The position numbers were made by a program, and so were the translations under genes. A stretch of 37,181 nt of DNA from Kiloniellales bacterium (GTDB lineage Bacteria; Pseudomonadota; Alphaproteobacteria; Kiloniellales; JAKSBE01), in contig JANQGU010000365.1 in assembly GCA_028282935.1 (NCBI GenBank), positions 1 to 37,181 of the forward strand. The letters are read 5' to 3'. Each line of letters opens with the position of its first letter. Position 1 is the first letter of the stretch. Below are positions 19,350 through 28,388 of this stretch, piece by piece. Under the pieces are notes generated by a model that was given only the letters and a program-made list of their open reading frames with translations, searched no databases and was not told the DNA's origin.

Positions 19350-20426
<1,077 letters not shown>

Positions 20427-20447
20427 ACTTCTCCAAAGAAAGACGGA

Positions 20448-20488
20448 TTCGAGACGGCGGCCTGCAATCGCGGGCCGCCGGACTCGAA
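20448..20488 (+). promoter_or_regulatory. Hairpin between dctP and dctQ
   Basis: TTCGAG at 20448-20453 pairs with CTCGAA at 20483-20488, and inside it GGCGGCC pairs with GGCCGCC, giving a two-part stem with small internal loops and a 10-base apex. No T-run follows, so it is more likely to protect the dctP message from 3' decay or cause partial termination than to end transcription fully. Such an element suits a transporter that needs more binding protein than membrane protein. Confidence 0.6.
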
Positions 20489-20583
20489 AACTGTGTATAA
20501 GACTCCGGAGACGAACCGGGGCGAGTTGAGCTTCGTCAGCGCCGGCAAGCAAAACAAGGCGCGCGAGCAGGGGGAAAGAGAAC

Positions 20584-21201
20584 ATGCAAGCGCTCGGCAG
20601 AGCCGTGAATCAGATCGAGGAAACGCTGATTGCCGCGATCCTCGGCCTGATGACCGTCATCACCTTCGCCAACGTCATCGCCCGCCAGGTCTTCGCGGAC
20701 AACATTCTCTGGGCCCTGGAAGCGACCGTCTTCCTCTTCGCCTGGCTGGTGCTGCTGGGGGTGTCCTACTGCGTCAAGATCACGGCGCATCTGGGCGTCG
20801 ACGTCGTCGTCGGCGCCGTGAACCCGAGGGTCCGCAAGGTCCTGACCCTGATCTCGGTCGTCTGCTGCCTCGCCTTCAGCCTGCTGCTGCTGGTCGGCGG
20901 CTGGAACTACTGGTGGAAGTTCGCCACCACGGCCTCCTTCCTGGAGGTCAACGACATCCCCATGCCCGATTTCCTCCAGTTCCTGGCGGACTCGATGAAC
21001 GAGGGCGAAGCCTACGAGAAGATCCCCCGCTACATACCGTACTTCGTGCTGCCGCTGAGCATGGCCCTGCTGACCTTCCGCTTCCTGCAGGCGGCCTGGC
21101 GGGTGCTGCAGGGCCGGCAGGAGATGCTGATCGCCAGCCACGAGGCCGAGGAACTGATCGAAGAGGCGAGCGCCCAGGGCGCCGCCGGCCGGGAGGGCTG
21201 A
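20584..21201 (+). CDS. dctQ: TRAP transporter small permease subunit DctQ
   Basis: The product is 205 residues with four predicted membrane segments: IAAILGLMTVITFANVIARQ, ALEATVFLFAWLVLLGVSY, VLTLISVVCCLAFSLLLLVGG and PYFVLPLSMALLTFRFLQA. The N-terminal pattern and FANVIARQVF are typical of DctQ. It forms the integral membrane complex with DctM in the cytoplasmic membrane. The start is the ATG of MQALGRAVNQ, with GGGGGAAAGAGA just before it. The stretch from about residue 120 to 150 is a longer periplasmic loop than in many DctQ proteins. Confidence 0.93.
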   Translation: MQALGRAVNQIEETLIAAILGLMTVITFANVIARQVFADNILWALEATVFLFAWLVLLGVSYCVKITAHLGVDVVVGAVNPRVRKVLTLISVVCCLAFSLLLLVGGWNYWWKFATTASFLEVNDIPMPDFLQFLADSMNEGEAYEKIPRYIPYFVLPLSMALLTFRFLQAAWRVLQGRQEMLIASHEAEELIEEASAQGAAGREG

Positions 21202-21205
21202 TCCC

Positions 21206-22576
21206 GTGGAAGCCTTCCTGCTGTTCCTTCTGGTCATCGTCCTGCTGCTGATCGGCGTGCCCATCGCGGTCGCGCTGGGCCTCTCCAGCGTGGTCTTCCT
21301 GCTGGCCTACTCCGACGCCTCGCTGGCCTCCATCGCGCAGACCCTGTTCGCGGCCTTCGACGGCCACTACACCCTGCTGGCGATTCCTTTCTTCATCCTG
21401 GCCTCGGCCTTCATGTCGACCGGCGGCGTCGCCCAGCGCATCATCCGCTTCGCCATCGCCTGCGTCGGCCACTTCCAGGGCGGGCTGGCCATCGCCGGCG
21501 TCTTCGCCTGCATGCTCTTCGCGGCGCTCAGCGGCTCCTCGCCGGCCACCGTCGTCGCCATCGGCACCATCGTCATCGCCGGCATGCGCCAGGTCGGCTA
21601 CACCAAGGAGTTTGCCGCCGGCGTGATCTGCAACGCCGGAACCCTTGGCATCCTGATCCCGCCGTCCATCGTCATGGTGGTCTACGCCGCCGCGGTCGAC
21701 GTCTCGGTCGGCCGGATGTTCCTGGCCGGGGTCATCCCCGGCCTGCTGGCCGGCCTGATGCTGATGATCGGCATCTACATCGCGGCCAAGATCAAGCACC
21801 TGCCGGCGCAGCCCTGGGCCGGCTTCAAGGAGATCTTCCAGTCCGCCCGGGACGCCGCCTGGGGCCTGTTCCTGATCGTCATCATCCTGGGCGGCATCTA
21901 CGGCGGCGTCTTCACGCCGACCGAGGCCGCCGCGGTGGCCGCGGTCTACGCCTTCTTCATCGCCAACTTCGTCTACCGCGACATGGGGCCCTTCAGCCGC
22001 GATAGCGGCGGGCGGAACCTGGCGATGATCCCCTGGCTGGCGCTGACCACCCTGTGGCACCCGGACACCCGGAAGACGCTGCTCGAGGCCGGCAAGCTCA
22101 CCATCATGCTGATGTTCATCATCGCCAACGCGCTGATCCTCAAGCACGTCCTGACCGAGGAGCAGATCCCGCAGTCGATCGCCGCGGCCATGCTGGACGC
22201 CGGCTTCGGGCCGGTGATGTTCCTGGTGATCGTCAACGTGATCCTCTTGATCGGCGGCCAGTTCATGGAGCCCTCGGGCCTGATCGTGATCGTCGCGCCG
22301 CTGGTCTTCCCGATCGCCATCGAGCTGGGCATCGATCCGATCCACCTCGGCATCATCATGGTCGTCAACATGGAGATCGGCATGATCACGCCGCCGGTCG
22401 GGCTGAACCTCTTCGTCACCTCGGGCGTGGCGCAGATGCCGATGATGAGCGTGGTGCGCGCGGCCCTGCCCTGGCTGGGCATCCTGTTCATCTTCCTGAT
22501 CATGGTGACCTACATACCCGAGCTTTCGACCCTGATCCCCAACGCCCTGATGGGGCCGGAGATCATCACCCGCTGA
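21206..22576 (+). CDS. dctM: TRAP transporter large permease subunit DctM
   Basis: The product is 456 residues from a GTG start 4 bases after the dctQ stop, with GGAGGG inside the end of dctQ. It is very hydrophobic with about 12 membrane segments. DctM signatures include FFILASAFMSTGG, FAALSGSSPATVVAIG, GTLGILIPPSIVMVVYA, GGIYGGVFTPTEAAAVA and EIGMITPPVGLNLFV. It is the ion-driven translocating subunit. A loop of about 30 residues (FSRDSGGRNLAMIPWLALTT) in the middle lengthens it beyond the common 425-430 residues. Confidence 0.95.
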   Translation: MEAFLLFLLVIVLLLIGVPIAVALGLSSVVFLLAYSDASLASIAQTLFAAFDGHYTLLAIPFFILASAFMSTGGVAQRIIRFAIACVGHFQGGLAIAGVFACMLFAALSGSSPATVVAIGTIVIAGMRQVGYTKEFAAGVICNAGTLGILIPPSIVMVVYAAAVDVSVGRMFLAGVIPGLLAGLMLMIGIYIAAKIKHLPAQPWAGFKEIFQSARDAAWGLFLIVIILGGIYGGVFTPTEAAAVAAVYAFFIANFVYRDMGPFSRDSGGRNLAMIPWLALTTLWHPDTRKTLLEAGKLTIMLMFIIANALILKHVLTEEQIPQSIAAAMLDAGFGPVMFLVIVNVILLIGGQFMEPSGLIVIVAPLVFPIAIELGIDPIHLGIIMVVNMEIGMITPPVGLNLFVTSGVAQMPMMSVVRAALPWLGILFIFLIMVTYIPELSTLIPNALMGPEIITR

Positions 22577-22582
22577 GCGGTC

Positions 22583-22609
22583 GCCGGCGCCCTCGCCAGG
22601 GGCGCCGGC
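22583..22609 (+). terminator. Hairpin after dctM
   Basis: GCCGGCGCCC pairs perfectly with GGGCGCCGGC around a 7-base loop, starting 6 bases after the dctM stop. No T-run follows, so it is either a weak intrinsic terminator or an mRNA 3' stabiliser. Confidence 0.55.
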
Positions 22610-22739
22610 GCCCCGGGGCCGGGGCCGCGGCGGCATGGCGTCCGAGGCCGAGATCTGCGATAATTCCCATTGGATCGTCGGCCGGGCCGCCGGCACGCAA
22701 GGCGCCCGGGAGCCGACGCGCAATCAGGCGGGAAACGCG

Positions 22740-23072
22740 ATGAAACGGAGAACGGCCCTGGGCGCCGTCTTGGCGCTTCTCGGCTCTGTCTCGTTTTTTC
22801 CCGACGCCGGCCAGGCTGACGAAGGGCGCTGCGCCGCTGCCACGTCCCAGCACCTGGCCAGCCTCGGGATCGAGCAGGCCGAGGTGCAAGAGATCTCGAT
22901 CGTGGAACAGTCTCAATTCGTCGACGGGGAGCCCAAGACCATCGGCTATCAGGCCTGGGTCGGTCTGAGCTCCTGCAGCCGGGGGAAGCTCGTGATCAAG
23001 ATGAGCCTGCTCTGCCAGTTCAAGACCGCCTTCACCACGTCCGGCTGCGAGGTGGCGGGCGTCTGCGACTGA
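22740..23072 (+). CDS. Small exported cysteine-containing protein, copy 1 of a tandem pair
   Basis: The product is 110 residues from the ATG of MKRRTALGAVLALLG; the track ORF starts 35 codons earlier without similarity to the paralog. The signal peptide probably ends near GQADEG. The mature part has four family cysteines plus one more: RCAAATSQHLASLGIEQAEV, SSCSRGKLVIKMSLLC and SGCEVAGVCD. The neighbour at 23326-23652 shares the pattern C...L..LG(I/V)....V, G(Y)(Q/E)AW..L.SCSRG.LV....S..C and FTT..C.VAGV.D. I do not recognise a family; the cysteines suggest a periplasmic or secreted, disulfide-bonded protein. There is no obvious link to the TRAP operon upstream. Confidence 0.72.
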   Translation: MKRRTALGAVLALLGSVSFFPDAGQADEGRCAAATSQHLASLGIEQAEVQEISIVEQSQFVDGEPKTIGYQAWVGLSSCSRGKLVIKMSLLCQFKTAFTTSGCEVAGVCD

Positions 23073-23104
23073 CCGGCCGGCGTCCGCCCGGACGCTGACG
23101 CGTT

Positions 23105-23134
23105 GCCAGGGCGCCGCCGACGCGCCGCCCTGGC
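23105..23134. terminator. Hairpin between the two small exported protein genes
   Basis: GCCAGGGCG pairs with CGCCCTGGC around a 12-base loop, 32 bases after the copy 1 stop. There is no T-run, so a terminator role is only possible. Confidence 0.4.
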
Positions 23135-23325
23135 GCTCACGAGGTCGTGTCCTTCGATTGGCCCGGCGGCGTTGATGGCGTCGCGCGCGGCCCCTACCTC
23201 TATAGCCGAAGCGCAGGTCCCGGCCGGCTTGGCAGCGCCTCGAGCCGGCGTGGAAGGCCGGGAGCCGGAGCGCAGTTGCGACTGCCAAGCCGTTGCGATC
23301 ACAGCGGACGCTCGGGGAGACGCCT

Positions 23326-23652
23326 TTGAGACATCTTTTCCTGGCCGCCGCCGCCCTCCTTGGCGGCTTCGCAAGCCTGCCGCAATCCGCCCTGGCCGAA
23401 AACCATCCCTGCACGGCCAGCGTCGAGCAGCGCCTGGCCGAGCTCGGCGTCGACAAGAGCGATGTCAAGAAACTGCGCTTCGGCGGGCGCTATCAGTCCA
23501 GAGGCCAGAGCAGCCGCTTGGTCGGCTACGAAGCCTGGATGGAGCTGGAGTCCTGCTCCCGGGGGCAGCTCGTGGTCGTGGTAAGCCGCCAATGCCGGCA
23601 TATCACGGAGTTCACGACGGGAAGCTGCAAGGTGGCCGGCGTCGACGACTGA
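23326..23652 (+). CDS. Small exported cysteine-containing protein, copy 2 of a tandem pair
   Basis: The product is 108 residues from a TTG start (LRHLFLAAAALLGGFASLPQSALA), chosen because GGGGAG lies 6 bases before it and because translation then begins directly with a signal peptide; the track uses a TTG 11 codons earlier. Cleavage is expected after SALA. The mature protein has PCTASVEQRLAELGVDKSDVKK, GYEAWMELESCSRGQLVVVVSRQC and FTTGSCKVAGVDD. It has four cysteines in the same positions as copy 1, which carries an extra Cys near its end. About 250 bp separate the two genes, so each may have its own promoter. The function is unknown. Confidence 0.7.
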   Translation: MRHLFLAAAALLGGFASLPQSALAENHPCTASVEQRLAELGVDKSDVKKLRFGGRYQSRGQSSRLVGYEAWMELESCSRGQLVVVVSRQCRHITEFTTGSCKVAGVDD

Positions 23653-24088
23653 TATCCAGGCCCCCTGATACCCCAACCGTCCGGGCTCGCCCGGCGGTCC
23701 ACCACAGAAAAGTCACAGCTGTGCCGTGCGTGTCGGCGACGGCTCGAGAGGCGTTTACCAGGCGACCCGCCCACGGGCGACGACGTGGCCGCCAGCGCGG
23801 CCGGCCCGGCGGCCGCGCAAGGGCCGGCGTTTGCTGGCTCCAGCGCCGGTGCGACAGGCGTCATCGGCAAAATACATACTAAATAATATCCAATAAATAC
23901 ATTGATTACCATAAGTATTTATCGCCTTATTACTGACACACGCCCTCCAAATGACACTGTCTATTCTACTTCGCTTCCGGTTCAATAGCTGACCCTTGAG
24001 GCCGCAGAACGCAGCCGTCAAGCCCCGTTCCAGAAACACCTCCGCGGGACGCGGTGTATCTGCGGAAACAGGCGAAGGAGTAAGGTCC
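23653..24088. other. Non-coding stretch with an AT-rich block upstream of the TadG-like gene
   Basis: No convincing gene is seen. From about 23870 to 23970 the composition turns sharply AT-rich (TAAATAATATCCAATAAATAC) in an otherwise GC-rich window, then returns to normal before the start of the vWA gene. It most likely holds the promoter and regulatory region of that gene. TTGATT at 23902 could be a -35 element, but I see no well-placed -10. Confidence 0.5.
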
Positions 24089-25351
24089 ATGAGGCCGAAG
24101 CCAGGCTCTTGCCGCCCAGGGCGGCTTCGCAGCTATGCGGCTGACGAGAGCGGCGCTGCGATGGTTTTCCTCGCGGCGACCGTGGTGGTCCTTGTCGGTG
24201 CCGCCGGCCTCGCGTTCGATGCCGGACGCGGCTACATGGTCAACGCCCGCCTGAGCCAGGCCGTCGATGCCGCGGCCCTGGCCGGCGGCCGCTCGCTGAC
24301 CATCGGCGGAGGCGGCGACTACGCGGCGCAGATCACCAAGTACTTCGACGCCAACTTCCCCCCGGGCTACATGGGCGCCGACGTTTCCGAGCCCGATATC
24401 ACGGTCAACACCAGCGGCGACCAGATCACGGTGGTGGCCACGGCGAGCATCCCGACGACCCTGATGCGGGTCCTCAGCGTCCAAAACGTCGAGGTGTCCG
24501 CGAGCGCGACCGTCAACCGCACGATCAAGGGGCTGGAGGTCGCCATGGTGCTGGACAACTCCGGCTCCATGAAAGGCGGCAAGCTCGGCGACCTGAAGGC
24601 CTCCTCCAAGCTGCTGCTCGACATCCTCTACGGCGAAAACGACTCGGTCGAGGACCTCTACGTCGCCCTGGTGCCCTTCACCGCACGCACCAACGTGACC
24701 GGCTTTCCGAGCGTGCATCCGGTGTCGCCGCTGGACCCCGACTACGTCTGCCTGGCCCCGCGCGCGGCGCCCCACCACACCAACGACACCTCTCCGGCCG
24801 AGGCGCTCTTCAGCCACTATTCCGGCCCCTTCGCCCCGCCGTCGTCCGAGTACCGGAGCCGGATCTGCCCGAAGGCCCCGGTGCTGCCGCTGGTCGAGAG
24901 CAAGTCGGCGGTCAAGTCGGCGGTCGACTCCATGACCGCAAAGGGCTGCACCCGCTACGACATCGGCTCGGTCTGGGGCTGGCGCACGCTGTCGCCGAAC
25001 TGGCGGACCTACTGGGAGAACAACGTGCTGCCGCTGGACTACGGCCATCAGCAGATGAGCAAGGCGATCATCATCATGACCGACGGCGCCAACACGCCGG
25101 ACTGCGCGGGCGACCCGCTGACCAAGGCCCAGACCGAGACCATGTTCGACCAGCAGTGCCAGGCCATGAAGAACGAGGGCGTGATCATCTACACCATCAC
25201 CTTCCAGCTGAACGATCCGGACACCAACAATCTCTTCCGCGACTGCGCCTCGGGCGCGGAGCGCTACTTCAAGTCGCCGAGCGGCGAGGAGCTGGAACTC
25301 GCCTTCACCACGATCGCCAACGACCTGAGCACCTTGAGACTGACCCAGTAA
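24089..25351 (+). CDS. TadG-like pilus-type protein with von Willebrand factor A domain
   Basis: The product is 420 residues from the ATG of MRPKPGSC, supported by AAGGAG 8 bases upstream. Residues 18-52 (ADESGAAMVFLAATVVVLVGAAGLAFDAGRGY) form the N-terminal TadE/TadG-type segment: a short basic tail, one membrane helix, then NARLSQAVDAAALAGGRSL, the Tad-like helical region. A vWA domain starts near residue 150 with the MIDAS metal motif VLDNSGSM (Asp156) and a second motif MTDGANT (Asp332). The family is linked to Flp/Tad pilus systems and surface adhesion. No other tad genes are in the window, so it is an orphan here. It should be anchored in the inner membrane with the vWA domain in the periplasm. 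Confidence 0.85.
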   Translation: MRPKPGSCRPGRLRSYAADESGAAMVFLAATVVVLVGAAGLAFDAGRGYMVNARLSQAVDAAALAGGRSLTIGGGGDYAAQITKYFDANFPPGYMGADVSEPDITVNTSGDQITVVATASIPTTLMRVLSVQNVEVSASATVNRTIKGLEVAMVLDNSGSMKGGKLGDLKASSKLLLDILYGENDSVEDLYVALVPFTARTNVTGFPSVHPVSPLDPDYVCLAPRAAPHHTNDTSPAEALFSHYSGPFAPPSSEYRSRICPKAPVLPLVESKSAVKSAVDSMTAKGCTRYDIGSVWGWRTLSPNWRTYWENNVLPLDYGHQQMSKAIIIMTDGANTPDCAGDPLTKAQTETMFDQQCQAMKNEGVIIYTITFQLNDPDTNNLFRDCASGAERYFKSPSGEELELAFTTIANDLSTLRLTQ

Positions 25352-25380
25352 GCCGAAGGGAAGAAGAGGGGCGGCTCCGG

Positions 25381-25419
25381 CGACGGCGCGGCAGGTAGCC
25401 GCGCCGTCGTTCTTTCTTG
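25381..25419 (+). terminator. Intrinsic terminator of the TadG-like gene
   Basis: CGACGGCGCGGC pairs perfectly with GCCGCGCCGTCG (12 bp) around the loop AGGTA, and the stem is followed by TTCTTTCTTG. It lies 30 bases after the stop codon. This is the clearest Rho-independent terminator in the window. Confidence 0.88.
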
Positions 25420-25450
25420 TCTGGCTTTCTTGTCTGGCTTTCTTGTCTGG
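25412..25450. repeat. Three perfect tandem copies of CTTTCTTGTCTGG
   Basis: The 13-base unit is repeated exactly three times without spacers, beginning inside the T-rich tail of the terminator. It looks like recent slippage or duplication, and could vary in copy number among strains. Confidence 0.85.
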
Positions 25451-25928
25451 AGCCTGGCCCGTGGGACCGGCTTGGCGACCCCTCTGAAAATCAGGAAGTC
25501 GTCCTTGGCATAGCCCGGCCGCCACCGCCGAGACCGCAAGCATCTTCCGGCAGCGGAACGGAAAGCCGAAGTAAGGCGCTTCGAGATCCGCACCAAAGAC
25601 CTGCGCACATACCTAGAGTCCTCAAATACAATTTATACGATAAAATCTCTCCCTTCCCATCTCTATGCCAGGTGCTTGGAAAGGCATATACGGTTCGGAG
25701 ATTCACCGAAAATCCTGAAATAGTACTTTATTTATAACGCATAGCTCGTAAGTGAGCCCCGGGGCGGGTGCCACTGGGAAGAATTTTATTCAATTTATAG
25801 TTGTATTTCTATACTATCTCTCCGCCTGCAAACGCTGTGGGCCCAAAGCCGAAACAGGGTCGCAACGCTCTTGCCGGACCGAATGCGGGACGGTCCGGCC
25901 AAACGGCAACGCACTCATGGAGAGATCG
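25451..25928. other. Long non-coding, partly AT-rich leader before the peroxidase gene
   Basis: About 480 bp carry no convincing gene; the ORFs in the track here lack ribosome binding sites and family features. AT-rich blocks occur near 25620-25740 and 25780-25820. The part from about 25820 to 25928 would be transcribed as a leader if the candidate promoter at 25789 is used. I looked for riboswitch boxes and found none that I can defend. Confidence 0.5.
25789..25817 (+). promoter_or_regulatory. Candidate sigma-70 promoter of the peroxidase gene
   Basis: TTCAAT and TACTAT are separated by 17 bases in an AT-rich block, about 110 bases before the chosen start codon. Both hexamers match the consensus only partly. 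Confidence 0.35.
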
Positions 25929-28220
25929 ATGCGCAACGAGAGACTGACGAAGAGGCGTCGGATGAGATCCTTGGTGGCTTCGCTGACGTTGGCGGGCTTG
26001 GCCTGGTCAATTACGGATGCTCCTGCGCAAGCACAGAACGCTGGCATAGAGCCGATCCTGCCGGACCTGACCGGGATCGTGAAGGACGAGGATTGGGCAC
26101 GGATCCTCGGCAAGGCCTTGTTCTGGGAGCAGTGGGCCGGCAGCGACGGCATGGCCTGCGCCAGCTGCCACTTCAGCGCGGGCGCCGACAGCCGCCTGAC
26201 CAACCAGTTGAGCCCGGGCCTGCTGGACGTGACGCTCGATGTCCTGGGGAACCAGATTCCCGATCCCGACACCGGCTTCGGTGCCACCGAGCCTGCCTCT
26301 CAGGCAGGACTGACGGCATCGGGAAACCTCTCCGGCTCAAACTACACGGTCGAACCGAACGATTTCCCCTTCCATCAACTGGCCGATCGGATCGACCGCA
26401 ACTCGGAGATCGTGATCACGACCAACGACCGGATGTCGTCCTCCGGCTCCTTCGACGCTACCTTTGTCAGCGCCGGGCGCTACTTCGACCGCTGCCGGGA
26501 CTTCAGGTCCGACGTTTTTCACGTCAACGGCCGCCCGGCCCGGACCGTGGAGCCGCGCAACACTCCGACGACGATCAACGCGGTCTTCAACCACCGGAAC
26601 TTCTGGGACGGGCGTGCCAAGAACATCTTCAACGGCAAGGGCGTCTTCGGCCGCAGCGAAATCAAGAACGACCCGGCCGCCCGCATCATCAGTTTCGACG
26701 GCAATCGCGTCGAAGTCGTCGCCATGGAGATCGACAACGCGAGCCTGGCGTCCCAGGCTGTCGGACCGCCGCTGAGCAACCTCGAGATGTCCTGCGACGG
26801 CCGGACCTTCCCCGACGTCGGCTTCAAGATCCTGTCCCTCGTGCGGCGTCCCCTGGCGACCCAGAGGATCCACCCGGACGACAGCCTGCTGGGCGCGCCC
26901 GGGCCAAAGGGAAGTCTCGTCCTGTCAGGCGGGCGGGGCCTCAGCATAACCTACGAAGAACTGGTCAAGCGCGCCTTCGAGGACGCCTATTGGGCCGCCG
27001 ACGGCCGCTTCGTGATCCAGCCGGACGGAACGCTCGTGGAGGTGACCAACGGCAGCCGAGAAGGCTTCACCCAGATGGAGCAGAACTTCTCGCTCTTCTG
27101 GGGACTATCGATCCTGCTCTACGAGGCGACGTTGATATCCGATCAGAGCCGCTTCGATACCGCCGACGCCGCCGGCTGCGTTTCGCTGGGCGACTTCCAG
27201 TTCCCAGGCGGCGAACCGGCCAGCGCGCAGGCCTGTGTCGACCGGGGCCTCCTGACCGAGAAGGAGGCCGATGGCCTCGCCCTGTTCTTCAACCAGGGGA
27301 ACTGCGGCCTCTGCCACGTCCCGCCCCTGTTCACTGATGCGGCGCAGTTCGTCGGACAGGACGGCATCGCGGATCAACCCGTCAATCGTACTCTCCTCCC
27401 GCCCTTCACGCCCGCCACGGTACCGCTCGCGGACCGCGGCTTCCTGTCAGTCGGCAGTCGGCCCGTGGATCAGGACCTGGGGATCGGCGGCAGCGACCCC
27501 TGGGGCGAGCCGCTGTCCTTCGCCCGCCAACTGAAGCGCTTCCTGCAGACCGGGGCCGAGCCCGCCGACGGTTCGCAGGTCGACCCCTGCAACCCGAGCG
27601 ACCCGAACCTCTTCGAGTCCGAGGGCATCTGCGGCATCACCGGCAGCGCGGCGGACGATCTCGTGCTCCAGATCGACGGCACCATGAAGACACCCGGACT
27701 GCGCAACATTGCCCTGACGCCACCCTACTTCCACTACGGCGGCTACTCGACCCTGGAGCAGGCCGTGGACTTCTACGTCCGCGGTGGCAGCCGGCGAGAA
27801 GCGAGCCTCCTGGACCCCACCTGGACCGGCGACGACTCCGGCACCGGGCCGAACGGCGATCTGGGTGCCCCCGCCAACCTGCACCCGGACTTCACCGGCG
27901 ACTTCGGCACCAACACGCCGGGCATCATCGAGGTCTTCGATCCCTCCCTGGATCCGGACAACGGCAAGGGCCTGCAGTACGGCATCGAGGCCATGGCGGA
28001 CTTCCTCCGCACCCTGACCGACTTCAGGGCCGCTTGTGATCAGGCGCCCTTCGACCACCCTTCATTGCTGATCCCGAACGGCCACAACCCCGACGGCAGC
28101 GACATCGTCATCATGCTGCCGGCGGTTGGAGAAGACGGCTATGCCGGCACCGGCTTCGGGTGCCTGCCGAACAGCGGCGATCTCTTCGCTCTCCAGAACC
28201 GGATCGAACCGGCGAGGTAG
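25929..28220 (+). CDS. Large di-heme cytochrome c peroxidase-family protein
   Basis: The product is about 763 residues from MRNERLTKRRRM, with GGAGAG just before the ATG; MERSMRNERL, 4 codons earlier, is an alternative. A signal peptide ends near PAQAQ. Two haem c attachment motifs are present: CASCH at 77-81 and CGLCH at 459-463. Between them RNTPTTINAVFNHRNFWDGRAKNIFNG matches the peroxidase family, and the C-terminal part has MKTPGLRNIALTPPYFHYGGYSTLEQAVDFY, also typical. Classical CcpA-type enzymes are about 320-350 residues, so this is a greatly extended form with about 380 residues between the haems. It would act in the periplasm, reducing peroxide with electrons from cytochrome c or oxidising another substrate as MauG does; the substrate is unknown. 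It stands alone. Confidence 0.85.
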   Translation: MRNERLTKRRRMRSLVASLTLAGLAWSITDAPAQAQNAGIEPILPDLTGIVKDEDWARILGKALFWEQWAGSDGMACASCHFSAGADSRLTNQLSPGLLDVTLDVLGNQIPDPDTGFGATEPASQAGLTASGNLSGSNYTVEPNDFPFHQLADRIDRNSEIVITTNDRMSSSGSFDATFVSAGRYFDRCRDFRSDVFHVNGRPARTVEPRNTPTTINAVFNHRNFWDGRAKNIFNGKGVFGRSEIKNDPAARIISFDGNRVEVVAMEIDNASLASQAVGPPLSNLEMSCDGRTFPDVGFKILSLVRRPLATQRIHPDDSLLGAPGPKGSLVLSGGRGLSITYEELVKRAFEDAYWAADGRFVIQPDGTLVEVTNGSREGFTQMEQNFSLFWGLSILLYEATLISDQSRFDTADAAGCVSLGDFQFPGGEPASAQACVDRGLLTEKEADGLALFFNQGNCGLCHVPPLFTDAAQFVGQDGIADQPVNRTLLPPFTPATVPLADRGFLSVGSRPVDQDLGIGGSDPWGEPLSFARQLKRFLQTGAEPADGSQVDPCNPSDPNLFESEGICGITGSAADDLVLQIDGTMKTPGLRNIALTPPYFHYGGYSTLEQAVDFYVRGGSRREASLLDPTWTGDDSGTGPNGDLGAPANLHPDFTGDFGTNTPGIIEVFDPSLDPDNGKGLQYGIEAMADFLRTLTDFRAACDQAPFDHPSLLIPNGHNPDGSDIVIMLPAVGEDGYAGTGFGCLPNSGDLFALQNRIEPAR

Positions 28221-28287
28221 GCTGGGCGGCGGTGCCGATCCGAGGTCGATGCCGTGGCGCCATCCAACCGCGGCATCGGCCCGGGAT

Positions 28288-28325
28288 CGAACTGCGCGCA
28301 ATCGGACTCAATTGCGCGCAGTTCG
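28288..28325. repeat. Perfect 15-bp inverted repeat with 8-base spacer
   Basis: CGAACTGCGCGCAAT and ATTGCGCGCAGTTCG are exact reverse complements around CGGACTCA. The element lies between the convergent peroxidase and GNAT genes. It can form a strong hairpin on either strand, so a bidirectional terminator is plausible, although neither side has a T-run. Confidence 0.85.
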
Positions 28326-28388
28326 GTCCATTTCATGTCGTTGGAGCAGCTTACCCGCGTTCGAACGAATGCGGGCAGCGGTAGCGCC

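Noticed and set aside
22566-23468. 300-residue minus-strand ORF across the small exported protein pair
   Set aside because: It overlaps two plus-strand genes that are paralogous at protein level, and has no motif of its own.
25740-25790. Possible cobalamin riboswitch, because of GTGCCACTGGGAAG
   Set aside because: Only one short box resembles the riboswitch; no B12 box in the correct order follows, and the downstream gene is not B12-related.
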